Notes under the pieces: model-generated
What the model was told of the DNA's origin: nothing
The model's input: the letters and a program-made list of their open reading frames with translations, nothing else
Database searches by the model: none
Position numbers and translations under genes: made by a program
Shown here: positions 41,701-55,924 of the stretch, in pieces
Layout: every line of letters starts with the position of its first letter
Numbering within the stretch: position 1 is the first letter of the stretch
Origin: Hydractinia symbiolongicarpus
Lineage: Eukaryota > Cnidaria > Hydrozoa > Anthoathecata > Hydractiniidae
Assembly: GCF_029227915.1 (NCBI RefSeq)
Contig: NC_079879.1
Location: forward strand, 24,988,501-25,052,500
Reading direction: 5' to 3'
DNA length: 64,000 nt

Positions 41701-44700
41701 AGAAACATATCTTTCAGTTGTATGTTGTAACATCACATGAGCTTCATCTGAAGTGACAATAAAGTCACTGGGATCAATGCTGTATGAAAAATGCAATGCG
41801 TCCACAAAATTATCCAAATCATCAATAGACCCAAATAATTTTGCTGCAAAATCACTCTTGTATAGCGTATCAAATTTAGCGTTGCTTTTTGCTGGTTCAT
41901 ACACCATTGCATTAGATCTGAGAACACTAATGAGATTGTTCACACTTGATCGGTGAGGACCATCAAGGTAAAGAACACTTCTGCATTGATTAATCCGAGA
42001 AAGAAATAACTCGTCATTTCTTTTGATCAGTAATAATGACCACTTTCCAATGTAATCTACTAGGGCTGGACGTTCATGACAAGACAAAAACTTCCAAACA
42101 CATCGCAACCATTTTTCTGTCACAATTTCTTTCGATTCCTTTGTATTCAGAGGAATCAACTCTTTGCTATCCAAATATATATGGGTCGGTAAATAGCCCA
42201 TCAACAGTTCGTTGAACTTGGATAGATCGAAATCTTGTAAACAATTAAAGTGACCAGCAGAAAATTCCATGGTCTTTAACAGGTGCCAAAACAATTTATG
42301 AATGAAGAGATTCTTGTTTGGCTCAAATATATCTGAGAATTGTGTAAACATTTTAGGATTAGCACTCGAAAAAACCTCTATACATCCATTGGCCAACAAA
42401 CAGAGAGGCAGATCTTGCAGACTGTTTTTATATGGAAAGTCTTTCGCTTGCTGTGACAGAAGTGTCGAGGTTTCAAAATGTAAACAGTAGCGCAAAAGCT
42501 CAATAACATGTTTAAGACTTTTAAACACACTTTTCGATACATGTATGGATTCCTCGTTAGGTATAATTTTCTCCCTTTGCTCTCCTAGCCTAATACGCGC
42601 AATATCATGATTAATTACTGTAAGCGGTACGCCAGAGATATAGAAGCTTCTTTCAATTTCTTCGTCTACGGTATCGACCTCTATGAACGCATTCTGTAAT
42701 GTTTGCAGAAGACTGTGTGTAGTTTCCTCCGAAAATTTATAAACAAGAAAGTCGCTTTTTGGTTTCGAAAAAGTTAGGCACGTCTTTGCAGAGTTCATTA
42801 CAACCATGAACGAAAGATCTTCCCAAAACACACGTTTATAGAATTCACTACTGAAAAAATTCCAGTAATCTTCCAGAAATTCCTGAGCATGTGGAAACAA
42901 CTTGTAGAAACTTGCTTTTAGAGTAGACAGCTCTGTGGCTTTTGTGGGCTGAGACAAGCAGGATGTTATCCACATTTCTAAATATTCTATATAACAGGGA
43001 AGAATACAATATTTCAAAATTGCCTTATTCCAAATATACTCCAACGTTGTCTTATTACTCCATAAGTTACGTCTGGTTTCGTAATCTAACACGAAATGAC
43101 CGTTAACTGCGATTGGTAAAATGCTGGTTATAGGCAAAGGCAAGCAGCAATAAACTTGCCCAGCCATTGTTGTATTTGAATCTTTTCGTTTTTTCTGTAC
43201 ATTTCTACAATGATGGCACGTTTCATCTGTTGATATCGTAGCAACGGCACCTTTAGGTAGCAAACATAATTCTTTTGATTCAATCATCTCACCCATTTTA
43301 ACTGAAAGTTGCTGCATGCTAGAAAAACCACATTGCTGAATGAGATCAATGTGAACCACGTGTTGATAATTGTATGAACGATGTTGTATGCACAACCTTC
43401 TTGACAGTCTTTTGTAGTTGTCAGTAACAAAGTTTATGTTAGATAAATTATCCGCCAGTTCCAATTGAAACGTCTTATAGTTCATTTTATCGACTTCTTC
43501 AGCACCGTAATCAAATGCCTCGATTACCTCGCATTCTGTTTTTTTGCCCCTCTCAAACGTCCAAAAATTCAGCTTTTTAACATTGTGTAAAAACAATAGT
43601 ATGTTTGGTGCCTTCTTTATCCACTCCCTTAATCGTTTTTGAACAGTAGCGACTGTAGTGATCTTCCTACTTATGTTGGATTTCTTAACCATCTTCTTAT
43701 CTCTTAAAGGAAACCTAAACAATGTTTTCTGAGTTGAGTCGAATTCCGTAAACAAATATGCCGACTTCACATCCGTATATATATTCTCTAATTCTTTCCT
43801 AGCGTTCTCAAACATTATTCCAGGCTCTTCTTTGCTTGCAATTTCCACGTATTTCAAATTGGGATCAAATATTACTAATACGTCTTCAGCATTCTTGACA
43901 GGCGTTAAGAAGGATGGGCAATCTGTAATGGCATACACTGCGTTAAACCCCACACCATATTTCCCAGTTTTTAATGGTTCTTTACTCTTGTTGCCTTCAC
44001 CTAAATCATGAATAGCGTGCAAATTATCTTCAGTAAATTCCCCATTATTGGCAACTAACAAAGCAGGTCCCTGCATTTCTTTCCATTTGTCTGAAAACAC
44101 TTTTTCTGAGTCGTGTCGTCTTTTATCTAACAAGAAATCAACTTCTGTAGCACCAGCATCGTCAGCATTCTGCAATAGTTCCTTCAGAACGTCGTCCTCA
44201 CTGGAGTAACCTTTTAACAAGTTCTTTAAGCGAGTTGTAAGCTTTTCATTTTGACCAAATGGTATGCCCCTAGTTTTCCTACTGAGATGTTCTTTTCTCG
44301 ATGCTTTTATTTTTAGTCGTGCACATCTTTCTGGAAGTAGATCGTTATGCGTGTAGAGCGTTGAAGGATTTTCTGGCATCCAGTGCGTATCTTTATAACA
44401 CATTTTTTTACATTCCTGCATTTTTCTATTCTTGTCGGGCAAGAAAACTTCCGCATCTTCGCTTACCACATTCCTCGAGTCTGTTATAAAATTAAAGATT
44501 CGAACAACTGCGTTCAGTAGATCGTCTTCTAAAGGCATATTGAACTGAATTTCTTTAACCTTTGCCAAAACATTAAGATAACCCTCAACGTCGCAGAAAT
44601 CTTTCACTTTTAATTTCCTCATCACCTTAGGAAATTCATACCTTAAGACGACAGGCAACTCATACATGTAGCCTGGGATTTCATTCACTGAATTGTTAAT

Positions 44701-47700
44701 TTGGAAGTACATAGTTTCAGGAGTCACCAGTTCACACTTGTTGGTGTACAAGACCTTCATTGATTGCAGTTGCTTAAACTGTTCTTCGGTAACATTGCCA
44801 TCTATGTCTAAATACGTGTACAGTGACTGAAGAATTTTAACATATTCTTCCTTAGTTGTTCTACTGGAGTCATAAATTTCAATGAGTTCTCTTATCTGAT
44901 CCATGACTGTATCGAACAAAGGAGTTTCATTTGCCCCCAAACGCTGAAGCAATTGATCAAAATCTTCATCACAAATCAAAGAAGTAACGCATGCAATGTT
45001 TTCAAACTTCAATCTTAAAAGATCACATGGGGCAGCAAAATATTGTCTGTCACTTTTCCAGTTTGGAAACAGAGAGTTCTCTGACTTTCGTTTGGTTGGT
45101 ATAAACGGTACGCCCATTAATTCATTCATCCAATGCACTATTTCGTCTGCTTGTTCCAAAAGTTTTTCTTCGATAAATGGAATTAACCATTTACTTCGAC
45201 TGCGAGCATCAATGTATTTTCCATTTGAATTTAATACACAAACAGACTTTGACCTGTTCAGGATTTTTGACCACAGTATGCTTTTACTTTCCATACCTAA
45301 AGTTTCAAGATAAGGGACATCGAATTTAGACAATGGAAATACTTCATCTATCGAAGGATCGTATAGCTTTGCAGCTTTGCTTTCAGGTTTGATTAACATA
45401 TCTGGTGAACACAATAAGCCATTCGGAGTTGTTGGAATACATTTTGTGCCAGTCAACATACTTTTTAGCAAACCTTCATCTGGTTTTCTTTTGAGAAAAC
45501 TCAATACTATCTCGTTGCGAAGATTACTATCCAATTCATTATCTTCAACTTGTTCGAAAAACATTTCTATGAATTCGTCCTCTGATATGATTGACAATTC
45601 CTTTTCAAATCCAAGCACTTTCAATAAGTCAAGAAATTCAAATGTAAATGGCAGGCAAAAATACCTGTGAGTTGCCTTTTTTTTATAGTACCAATTTACA
45701 TATGTGATTGCTCGATCAACTAAATTTGTTTCGAAACTTCCACAAAGCACCCTCACATCTTTCCACGTACACCAAACACCTTTTTCAGTGCTTGGAAATA
45801 AGGCTTCGTTGCTCTGAAACATGAGAGAAAATAACGTTTTGGCCAAATCAAACATACACGGGTTGGTTCCGTTTGTCATTGAAAGTCCAGGAAGCAACTT
45901 TAACCAATCTGATAATGATAAATGCTGGCATTTATCCTTTAGCTCAAGCACTAAGTTGAAATAAGCTTGACCAACACCTCTACATAGAAGTGTATTCCAT
46001 TCAACAGGGTCATTCGATCTTTTACCATCCATGTTTTTTTTATGCAACTGCTTTCGATCGGAAGATACTTCGAATGCCCCGTTAATGTGCGCAGGTAGAA
46101 GACTAGGTTCCGGCAGTGGCAGAAAGCAAAACAAAAACTTATCAGATATTTGGCTTTGTAAAGCAATTTCTGTACCATTTAAATACTCCATAGCAACTCC
46201 TCCGCAAGGGATAAACCCTTTGTATTTATCTCCAAAGTAAAATGATTCTGGACAACCCGCAGTTAAATACAAAAACCAATTCTTCTCCATCCTTTCTCTA
46301 CCTCTTATTGTATTCGTTTGAACTTGAATGAAGGCGCTTGGAAGAGCGTCAGCCTTCAACAATGACATGTCTTTTAAAATATGATTAACGTTCTTCAAAA
46401 TACTGCTATCCGAAAGCAGTAAGTTTTTTTCTTTTAAAATCTTTGGGAATTTCTCAATAGAAAATAGCAACTCTGTTTCTGTAGATGGGTCAGTTGCATT
46501 GGGGCGCAGTTGCAATACTTTCACAACTCTCACATTCTCAGTGAACAGCAACAAATGATCTAGAGACTCCTTAAACTTTTCAAACAGCGTCACAACTTCA
46601 TTATTGTTATATTCCATATTTTTGATCTCACTACTAGCTGCAGTGCTAGCTTTTCTCAATGGTAATCTAAACAAAGTACCAGGGAAGGGCTCAACATCTC
46701 CTTGTGCGAAATCTAAATGTACGCCAAATACACCGTGAAATACCTTAAATTGGTCATTAAAAAGTACAAAAGCCTTGCTGTTGTTAGTTTTCTTTAGAGG
46801 AATGCGGATTCCAGGTCGCGTTTTGTCTTTTATAGCTTTGCCGAGATAATTAGTATGAGGATCAAATATAATCATATTGTTTCCACTGAGAAAACTAGGA
46901 ACATCGGTAAGATGATACACTGCACTAAAACCCAAGCCAAACTTGCCAATCTTTGTTGTGTCATACTCCTTGGTTCCAGCATTTAACTTCGTTATATTAC
47001 TAAAATCTTCCTCTGTAAACTGGGCATTGTTATACACCCAAAGGGCTGGACCTTGCCAATCTTTCATGCCATCGTTTATCAATGAACCCCTTAAGTCCAT
47101 GTTTTCACGTTGGTCGTACAAAAAATATACTTCTGTTGCACCAGCATCATCAGCATTTTGAATCAGCTCTTTAGGAATGGCCAGGCCATCTTCATAATCC
47201 TTTAGTAGCTTTTTTAATCTTAAGGTCAAAGGTTCGTGTTGGCCACAGGATTCAAATTCCAAACCATCTTCTCCAGATAACACATGACTTAATATGTCAG
47301 CAATGCCAAGTTTCTCCGCCACGTCCTTATTGAAATGATGATGTAAAATATTACAAGAAGACATTTCATTTAAAGAATTAGTTCCATCAAAATCATGATA
47401 ATAGCATTTCTTTAAAGGCACCAATTCAAGATCAACTGAATCACATGGAACTAGGATACGATCTTTACTTTCGTCTGACAGGTCTGAGACGTGTTCAGCT
47501 AAGTACTTGACAATTTCCACTGTTAAATTAAAATCTTTAAATCTATCATTAGAGTCAACTTCCTTGTTTTCTTTGATGCAATGCAATACGTCAATGTATA
47601 TATCAAGTTCTGTTTTACTTGCACATCCCAAATTTTTTAAGATACCTGTTAATTTGCTGCCATTAGGTAGTCTATGGTAATACGGCCTAACGTCAAGTTC

Positions 47701-50700
47701 CATGTTGTTAAGAAGGATTTTATCGTAGTCCACAAATAAGGAGCCTTGCCAGACTTTAATTTTTGGATCTTTAAAACGTTCTGCAACAAGAACATTATCA
47801 CATTGGGCTAAATAATCATACACGCAGTCAATCATATCTTTGTAAGATCCCCTTTCATCATCGTTGTACATTTCGATCATACGACTCAGATGATTAACAA
47901 CGATATCAATGCTTGGGTAGAAATCCTTTTCCAGCTGCGAATACAAAGGATCAAGAAAACTGTGCACAATGCACGCAGAAGAGCCTACTAATTTTGAATG
48001 TTTTAATGAAAAAACATTCGATGGGCATTGCGTAGTAATACAATTTTCATTGCAATACCATGGCAAAGTAGTAGGATAACCAGCAGGTTTATCCATGTGT
48101 ACAGGAACCCAACAAAATTGATCAAACTTTGACAGATTGAAATCTCTTTTTAAGCTCATGGAGATGATTGCCTGAACTTTCTCCAGCACTGCCTGTCTAT
48201 TTTTCTCGAGAAGTTTCTCTGTGTTTTCCAGGATCGATTGTATACTGTTTTCCATGTCACCTAGCATGACTTGGGCTATAGTTGTCTTTAGTCCAAAGAG
48301 TGTCAGAATTTCCGGGTTATACTTTTCGTGGGCAAATTTATTCTTTTCATTAAAAAAAGCTGCAGAGAACTCTTTATTTTCAATGAACAGCAAGTTGGGT
48401 GGTAAGTAATCTCCATCTTTCGTGCAAACAAGTAGATTCTGTTTCTTCATTTTACCCACAAATTCACTTGAAAGTTTCTTTTTAGCCATGACATCTAAAA
48501 CAAAATCGGAAAGATTGTTTCTTTCTCTGGAAGACAGCATGTTGATTTTGTCGAGAATGTAACCGATGATATCTTCAAATGACCAATTAACAAGGACCTC
48601 CTTAAAATGATGATCTCTAATTCTAGTTGATAAGGACTGCATGGTGACAAGATGATCAAATTCTGATCTCCACTCAACTCCATTTGGAATATGATCAGCG
48701 TCTACTATTTTGCATTCTTTTATAGATACAAACGTATCGCCGTGAAAACATTTAAACAAGTTTAGATTGTAAAAAACATTTAAATGTTCCGGCATGGTAG
48801 GTAGACTCTCAATTAGCGCGAGTATTTGATTGGATAAAATACGTGGGGTTTTATCCAAAGCATTTTGTATCACCATTAATCCATTTTCTTCGTCCGCCGC
48901 GTGCTGTATAGCTTGTAGTATTCCTCCAATATCGGTTGCACAAAAGACTCTTTCCATCAAGTTTAAATTTTGTAGCGTATGAGTGTCCAAGGATGATTCA
49001 TTAAAAAATACAATGCCAATTTCCTGCAAAAACGTTTGTAAGGTTTTTTCGTTATTTAGTTGATCCTCATGGCACACCACTAGTGATTTTTTTGTTACCT
49101 TACAAAGATATCTTTTCTTTCCTTTCCAAACAGGAATTAGATTTACTCCGTCCAACTGTTCAATCGGAATTGCCTGCTCACGTTGGTAATTCCAAATGCA
49201 ATGAAGCCAGTCCTTACCAGGATAGGATAAATCATTGGGCCAATCATACAGTTTATGATCACCCATTCTTTCATTGAGATTCAATTTAAGTGCTTCAATA
49301 ACTTTCTGCCAGTTGTCAAGTAAAATAAAGTTGAATTTTCCTAAATGACAATGATCTAGGTGTCAGCGATTTTTAACGCACTATATTATATAAAAGTCAT
49401 GTCAAAATGACACACGCCCAAAACTAATCATTGACGAAATTTTTGTCACATTACAAAATGTGTTCGCAAACATTAGGTCCCGTAAAAAGGGTTGAAAAGG
49501 CTCAATTGCGAAAGTTTATTCCCAAAAATAATGTTGCAAAGTTAGTTCTAGAGAAATTTATTCTTTGGTCCCTCTGTATATCATTTATATCACTCTCGCA
49601 GCTGCTGTATGTACCTTTATTTATCAAAGAACATATTAATACAAAGTTTTCCTGGGTATTAAATTTAGCGGATTTTGCAAAAATCAGCAAAATTGCGCAA
49701 ATTTCAATCACCCCGAGCATGTTGGGAAAATAATGTTCATAAAATCACGTTGTTCTCGAAACAGTATGATTCGCAGTAATTTATGTTTTAACCTGAAATA
49801 CGGAAGAATTTTTTAAGTAGAAATCAAAAAAACACACGATCCGGTGTTCCCAATTACGATATCCATAAAATTGAAAGTGGAACATTCGCGAAATCCAGAA
49901 AATATTAGAAAGTAGACTACCTTCGAAATTTAATTAAATTCCGGTAAATATTTAGTTTTTGCAAATCAAGCCAATCCGTGAAATTTAATTACCGCGACAC
50001 TCAATTCCAATATAGTATCTAAAATGTTTGCAGAACTGGGTCCATAAAAAACGTAGATAAGACACAGGTAATCTAAAGCTTAAACATAAAGGGACTAAAG
50101 TGAGCAACAAATTATTTAGAATCATAGCTCTGGGCAACTTGCCAACAGTGTATGATCAAGTTTGAAAAAAAGGTTTTAATCGGTAAAAAAAAAAAATAGT
50201 ACAAAAGGTTTACCTGATTGTGTCTTTAGCAACTCCAAAATTTCTTCGCCACTTTCACCACCAAGGGAGAAAAAATTAGGATCAAGTATACTTTCCATAG
50301 ATGGGAAAAGATTGCAATGATGGATCTCCGTTGGTATGTAAATTGTTTCTTGAAGATCACCAATGGAAGCATACCTCCCTGACTTTAACAGTAACAACTT
50401 TATACCCTGCAAGCAAGAAATATCTTCCACGTCTTGGATTGCGTAGGAAAGGATCAAGCATTGCTCTTCTGCAGACATGGCTTGATACAGAGACAGATTT
50501 GTCATTAAAACACTTTGTACATCATTCTTTGATACCTCATTTTCGGATCTTAAGGAGCGTTTAATATGCTCTGGCATTTGTGTGAAATTTAGCGCAGCTT
50601 CTTCAAGCAATCTGCATAAAGTTTTATATTGCTTTTCTGACGTGAAATTCCGTTGGTCGATAAAGAGAGCATCGCAAGGTTTAACCCATTTTTTCTTGTA

Positions 50701-53700
50701 TTCAATACACACACATGGTGAGGTAGAAAGCTGTTGAAAAAATTCTGAAAGAAATGATGTCCATTTCTCGTTTACTTTTTCTGCAATTGGCCACGATTTG
50801 ATTATAGTACAAAGGTCTGTTCCTCTCGCAATTAAGTACATAATGAGATTGTAAAACACATTTGGCAACAGTTTATCAATTAAATGCAAATTCCAATTGA
50901 CCGACTTATCATTACTTTCTTCTGCACCTAATGCTTTCCATTTCAGGTCCTTTCTGTCCGGCCCCAAAGCAAAGAAACCGTTCACATGCGCAGGTAGACC
51001 AGACATGCATCTTTCACGAAGAGGTAGAGGCAGACCACAGAAAACATGACCACCATCTTTGGAATCAAGCGGCATGGCTGCAGCAACAAGTGGTATGTAG
51101 GATAAATCTACATCAACTATCATCTCCAAAAATTCATCCTCTGCTCTATCTTCTACCTGATAGCCAAAATATTCGCTCACTGCATATGAATAATGCTTCA
51201 ATTCTGAACTACATGTTTCTTCAATTTCAACGTCGTGGTTAAGAACAATAGTCGGGAATTCTTTTCTTTTCACGTTAGCACTAATATTGGTAAGAAATTC
51301 TTGACGCTTTTGGGCGAAATTTCTACATTTTTCTGATAATTTCAAAGTGTATATGTTAACCATATCCGCACAGTCTTTCTCTATTTCGTAAAACATTATG
51401 GATTGAATTCGTTTTAAAAACAGTAGGTTTAGGTAGCCGTCATTCATGAATGTCTTAATTAGTCCTGAGAATCTCTTGTCGTCATAACAGACTTTAGAAA
51501 TTTCTGATTCTGAACTACGTAGAGCAAATCGAAATAAAGTACCATTACATTTGCCATCAGCCACCATTGTTAACTTCTCTGGAAGGGTGCTAAATGCCCG
51601 GAAGTCACAGTGCTTATGGAACCTGCTTTCTTGCAAATCCAGCATTTTCACTTCCGTTTCAAATGTTTCTTTCAGTGGATCAAGGTAAGCAAAGTACTTC
51701 CCACTAGCAATCGTCGGCAAATCTAAAGGTGAAAAAAAGATGCATATTCGCATTTTAAAGATACGTTTGTACACATTGGCTACTAGGCTAAATAACATGC
51801 ATACAACTAATAACAAAGACAGTTTTGTTAAAAGATATAATCAACTGCGAATCAAATTAAGAAAACTAAAAATTAAAAAAAGACTTATCTAATAAATGTT
51901 CTACAAAATAAGTTCAGGTTGGATGACTGGTTATGATTTAACATGTGCGTATATTCAGAAACCATATAATCTCAAAATTAAAATTACATACCAGTTAAGT
52001 GAAAAACTGATTTAAATCCCAAGCCAAATCGGCCAACTTTGAGTGGATCTCTTAACTTATTACTGGTACCCAATGATGTAATGCCTTTCCAGTCATTTCC
52101 AGTGAATCTTGCATTGTTGTATGCATACAATGCCGGTCCCTAAAGTAGTCCAAATTATAAAAGGATTACTACACCAGCTGTTTACTTTTTTAATTATAAC
52201 TCACAAGATACTTCTAAAACTTGGTGACTTTTAATATTTCTCCATTTTGCAAAAGTTTTCGAAATCTCACCTTTTCAGGTGCCATGGTACCTGTGGTGCT
52301 AAATGTGGTTCCAAAAAAAAATCCTGACTTTTTTAGCATTTGTTTGCTTAACTTTTTTTATTGTTCCAAAAGGTAATATTATTATAATGTGTAATAACAT
52401 AGGAATCATTTAGCAAATAAAGTTCATTTGCAAATCAATGCATTCAACTTATGATGGTCAGTGTTGAAAACACGTGTTCTCAGAAGAGCAATGACGTCCT
52501 AGCAACATTTCTGAAGACATCAATTTTTTTACCTCCACCAATGAAATTAATTTAAGATAGTTAAATTGAATTGAAGTATTGTTTTAAAGATATGTTTTTG
52601 CATTATTTTTACGAGAAGTTATTATATCAAAAAGGCAATGATGTACTTTATTCGTAAACTTCTGTGAGTATTAACATATATATTCAACTGAAAACACAGA
52701 CAGATATTTTATAAGCACGAAAGATGTATTTACTGTACCTGATACTTTGATAAACCAGGGTAAGAATATTCACCATCTTGAAAACGATAGTCATTTTTAT
52801 CGTAAATGAAAATCAGCTTTGTTGCACCAGCATCCTCAGCATTTTGAATTATTTCCTAAACAAAAAACAGCACCAAAGTTATCAAGAAGGGTAATATTTC
52901 ATAACTTAGTATATTTGTGAATAACTTACTGTTATTATTATTAATAAATAAATAACTAGATAGCTAGATTTAATGTCACTTTTTATTAATAAGATTTTGG
53001 TTGTATCTGGAGTTTATCTAATACAAACGGTTGCTTTGTTTTTCTCAACCAGGAATTATAAAGCATACAGTTCAATAACGTTAAACTCTACCATGGAGGT
53101 ATAAAAGAACAGTAGATACATCTTCTTTAGAGCTATTGAAATCAACCGTGATGCAAAAACAGGTGCTGCATTCAAAGAAAACGAACTCAGCTTTAAAGTT
53201 GCTTACAGGAAGTTGTTTGATTGTTTAAACGCAAATTGTGATTGGCCAATTCAGACCGACTGTCAATCAAACTGATTTATGCAAAGTTCATGCAGATGTT
53301 GACCTTGATGTCATTGAAGAAGTTAACATAAGTCTAACTTCCATTCCATGCACTACTTTTGTTATCACATTGAAGCTTTTGTGGTGGGCGATGACAAAGA
53401 AGTTTATGATCTAGTTTGTGTTACATGTGGTAAAAAATACAGAAGGAAAAAATGCTTAAAAAGCATGAAAAAAAATGTCAGGGTGTGTTATGTAAACATC
53501 ATAGTTTTATGTTCTAGCTATTATCTACCTAAAGTTCCCCTCAGCATTATTAAATATATATTTAATATTTTAGATGTGTTGAAGGCAGACACAAGTGTGA
53601 ATAGTGAAGTTAAAAATTCAGCAACATTTAAAAGGAAATGTGAAAAAAGCAAGGTAGCTATTCCCAGTTAAAATTGTGCAAAAAATGTATTTTAGCTATT

Positions 53701-55677
53701 TACAGTAATGCTTGGTTTATTTTACTGCTTTTAGGATTCTTACAATTGTCTGTCCTTGACGTAACAGAAAAAGCAGTGGATATGGTTGTTAAAGCACTTG
53801 ATGCTATTTGTAAAGATCCAATAAACAATTTAAAAGTTGGAAGTATTGTAACACCAGGTAATATGGTTAGAAACATCAGCACTGACATTTTACCGATGAA
53901 GGAAACAGTTATTGTTAAAGAAGTGAGTGAATCCATGTTGGAAATAATATTTAATACTTTGGATATTAATTTAATGAACCAAAACAAGTTGGAAAATATG
54001 TGGAGCAAAATTCATCAGATATGCACAAAGAGTATTATGAGGGAAAGTTGAAGTAGCTTGGTGCAAGGCACAAATTCTAATGTTTTTGTGTCTATGTTAC
54101 ATTCTGTTATACTATATTCAGCAAAACATGTTGTATCCTTGGCAGCTTCTCTGCAAAAAAGAAACTAAGTACCTAACATTAAATTAACAACTGAAGAGCA
54201 GGAAGTAATATTTTATGTTTCTGGATATGTTATATTTTCCCTGAAGCAAAAATTTTAAAGAATAGAAAGAGAAGTGGATGTAGTGAATTTACGTCAGCAG
54301 CTTTAAAACTTTTATGTAGCCTGCAGGTAAAAGGTGAATAAGGCTTAGAGTCTAAATCAATTTAAAATTTTACTCAAAAATGGGTTAACGTGGAGGGTTA
54401 TTAAAAGTTAATAATGATATGTTTATTATCGTAAGAAGAAATGAAAGCGTTGTACACAGAATTTAAATGTTGAATTTCTACAAACATATCAAGGTGAAGA
54501 TATGAGACACAATTGTTAGAGAGTAACAGTCTTTTGAAGCAGGATGGCAATGTTTATCACGATTTTTGGACAATAAAAAGTTGTTGTACTTCCTGAAAAA
54601 ACATATTATTATTATAAAATGGGTCGATATTCGTGCAAGAGCGTTATGACTTTACTTAGCCAATTTATGTAATTCAAGTAAAAGTAAAGAATACGCCTGA
54701 TTTTGCAACAAAACATGATAATATTGGGCCAACATTAGTCACAAAACAAGACTTTTCTATTTTTAACACAAATAGAGACAGAAATCAAAAAAAGCAACCT
54801 GAACATAATAGCAGCATCAGAACGTGAACATTTGAATACTATATTACTCTTAATTTCACCAAAAAGTAACTAGTTTAGAACAAAACACAACACATAAAAC
54901 TGTAAAAAATCCCAGATGGTGACATCACAACTTTCCTTTTCTGATTAAAATTACTTTTTTATTAAAATAAATTATCACAACAAAACATGCTATTGACAAG
55001 AAGGCTTTAATAACACTAACGTTAACTCACCTTAAAAATTTGACCATCATCTGGGTACTTTTGCAAAATGCTCTGGACTTCTTCAACGAGAGTGAGCCGT
55101 TTGAATTCTTTAAGATCCTCAACATTAACTAGTAAGAAAATTTATTTGCATTAATGTGCAAAACAGTATTTGTCAAATATATTACTTATGTTTGAAATAA
55201 TTAATGAATTTGAGTGATTACAATAACTAAAAATGATTTATAAGTACAAGCTTTTTAATAGGTATTCAAATTTTTTAGGAATAAGATTGAGATTTGAGTG
55301 ACCAGGCTCAGAAGTAAGAAAGTTAACCAATGCCGACTTAAACCTGGAGTCAAACTAGCAACCTATAAAAAAGTTCTTTGAAAGAATTAAGTTTTTGTCT
55401 AATGAGTAATATATGAGTAATATAATAAGCTTTTGAGAAAATCCACTAGAATTCACCAATCAGAATAATGAGCCACTACTCGCAGCTACCACCTGTGGCT
55501 TTCAGAATTTCAATATTGCACTTAGCAACTGAAGCAAGAATAAAATTTGTATTTACTTCCTTAAAAGATTCAGAGGAGTAAAAAGATATTGTAAGCTATT
55601 GCATGTCACTAATTTTATCTGCAATGGATAGAACTTTACTAAAACATTCTCTAGAATTACCTACCTTCCTCAGACAT
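35741..55677 (-). CDS. Sacsin-like co-chaperone, eight coding exons
   Basis: Large molecular-chaperone-type protein of the sacsin family. Exons on the minus strand: 55677-55665, 55128-55031, 52855-52739, 52139-51992, 51722-50214, 49340-38845, 36553-36288, 35774-35741. All introns are GT-AG, phases join without stops, and the sum is 4227 codons including TAA at 35741-35743. Three sacsin repeats each start with a GHKL ATPase: QNAEDAGAT at residue ~40, QNADDAGAT at ~1354 and ~2354, with matching glycine boxes ([45 protein letters not shown]). A J-like segment at ~4000-4050 has HPE instead of HPD. HEPN occupies ~4095-4215. No N-terminal ubiquitin-like domain is seen. Human sacsin is ~4.6 kDa x 10^2 residues long (about 4579) and also uses a giant exon. 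Likely cytosolic. An acceptable alternative is a sacsin paralogue rather than the orthologue. Start ATG and UTRs are unproven. Confidence 0.9.
36288..36553 (-). other. Penultimate sacsin-like exon encoding most of the HEPN domain
   Basis: The exon continues the HEPN helix bundle begun in the giant exon: [28 protein letters not shown], then [19 protein letters not shown]. The Arg/Tyr-rich end is typical of sacsin HEPN domains, which bind nucleotides. Acceptor CATTTAG and donor GTAAGT are strong. It ends in phase 2 and joins the last exon (35774-35741), which adds about ten residues ending DSDSED. Confidence 0.85.
37336..37466. mobile_element. 131-bp foldback MITE in a sacsin intron
   Basis: The ends are AAACGGATACTGACCGGTTTT and its reverse complement, with the inverted repeat continuing inward to a central GGTCTGT/ACAGACC pair. 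TA lies on both sides, which would fit a Tc1/mariner-type target. No coding capacity. Confidence 0.65.
37694..37957. repeat. Perfect two-copy 132-bp tandem repeat
   Basis: Copies 37694-37825 and 37826-37957 appear identical base for base. Each contains CGGTTAGTATGG and, inverted further on, CATACCAACCGG, so the unit itself is MITE-like. Identity implies recent duplication or an assembly artefact. It lies in the sacsin intron between 36553 and 38845. Confidence 0.8.
38764..38783. repeat. Poly-C tract
   Basis: Fourteen C, one T and five C follow one another, within the intron just past the giant-exon donor. Nearby (38180-38275) is a degenerate GTCCTCTTTAGGG-type repeat. Confidence 0.8.
38845..49340 (-). 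other. Giant 10,496-bp coding exon of the sacsin-like gene
   Basis: One uninterrupted reading frame encodes about 3500 residues carrying sacsin repeats 2 and 3, the J-like segment and the first HEPN helix ([13 protein letters not shown]). The acceptor is TTTAG before GAAAATTCAAC and the donor is CATCAG before GTAAAA. The open frame runs on to 38695 past the donor, but that extension holds a poly-C tract and a hydrophobic non-homologous tail, so it is intron. Absence of stops over 10.5 kb shows that the gene is under purifying selection. Confidence 0.85.
53348..54350 (+). pseudogene. Decayed ORF remnant inside a sacsin intron, possibly a transposase
   Basis: In the intron between 52855 and 55031, plus-strand frames carry a Cys-pair segment ([15 protein letters not shown]) that would become a C2HC finger after one indel. 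An open stretch of about 100 codons follows ([20 protein letters not shown]), then broken frames with [17 protein letters not shown] near 54200. The last motif resembles a C-terminal pattern of some DNA transposases. No terminal repeats were identified. It could also be a retrocopy of a host gene. I do not assign a family. Confidence 0.3.
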
Positions 55678-55924
55678 GCTGTCAAAAGAATGTAAAGATT
55701 TTTCTATAAAAGAGAATAAAAAATGTTGCTTTATTGGATATTGTGAAATGAGGATTCTTTACAGTAAAAAAGTCCTAGTCCTTAGCTGTGGAAAATACAG
55801 GTTTGCCTGTTTGCCATTATTGTCATCACAAATATTTCCTGCCATCTGCATTTTGAGTATTTTTGTCTGCCTGTCAACACGAAATAATAAAATTACTCAG
55901 ACTGAGGTTTTGCTAACATAACAG

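Noticed and set aside
39125-49277. Numerous plus-strand frames of 60-105 codons over the sacsin-like exon
   Set aside because: They are shadows of the 10.5-kb minus-strand coding exon, without start or splice context or homology.
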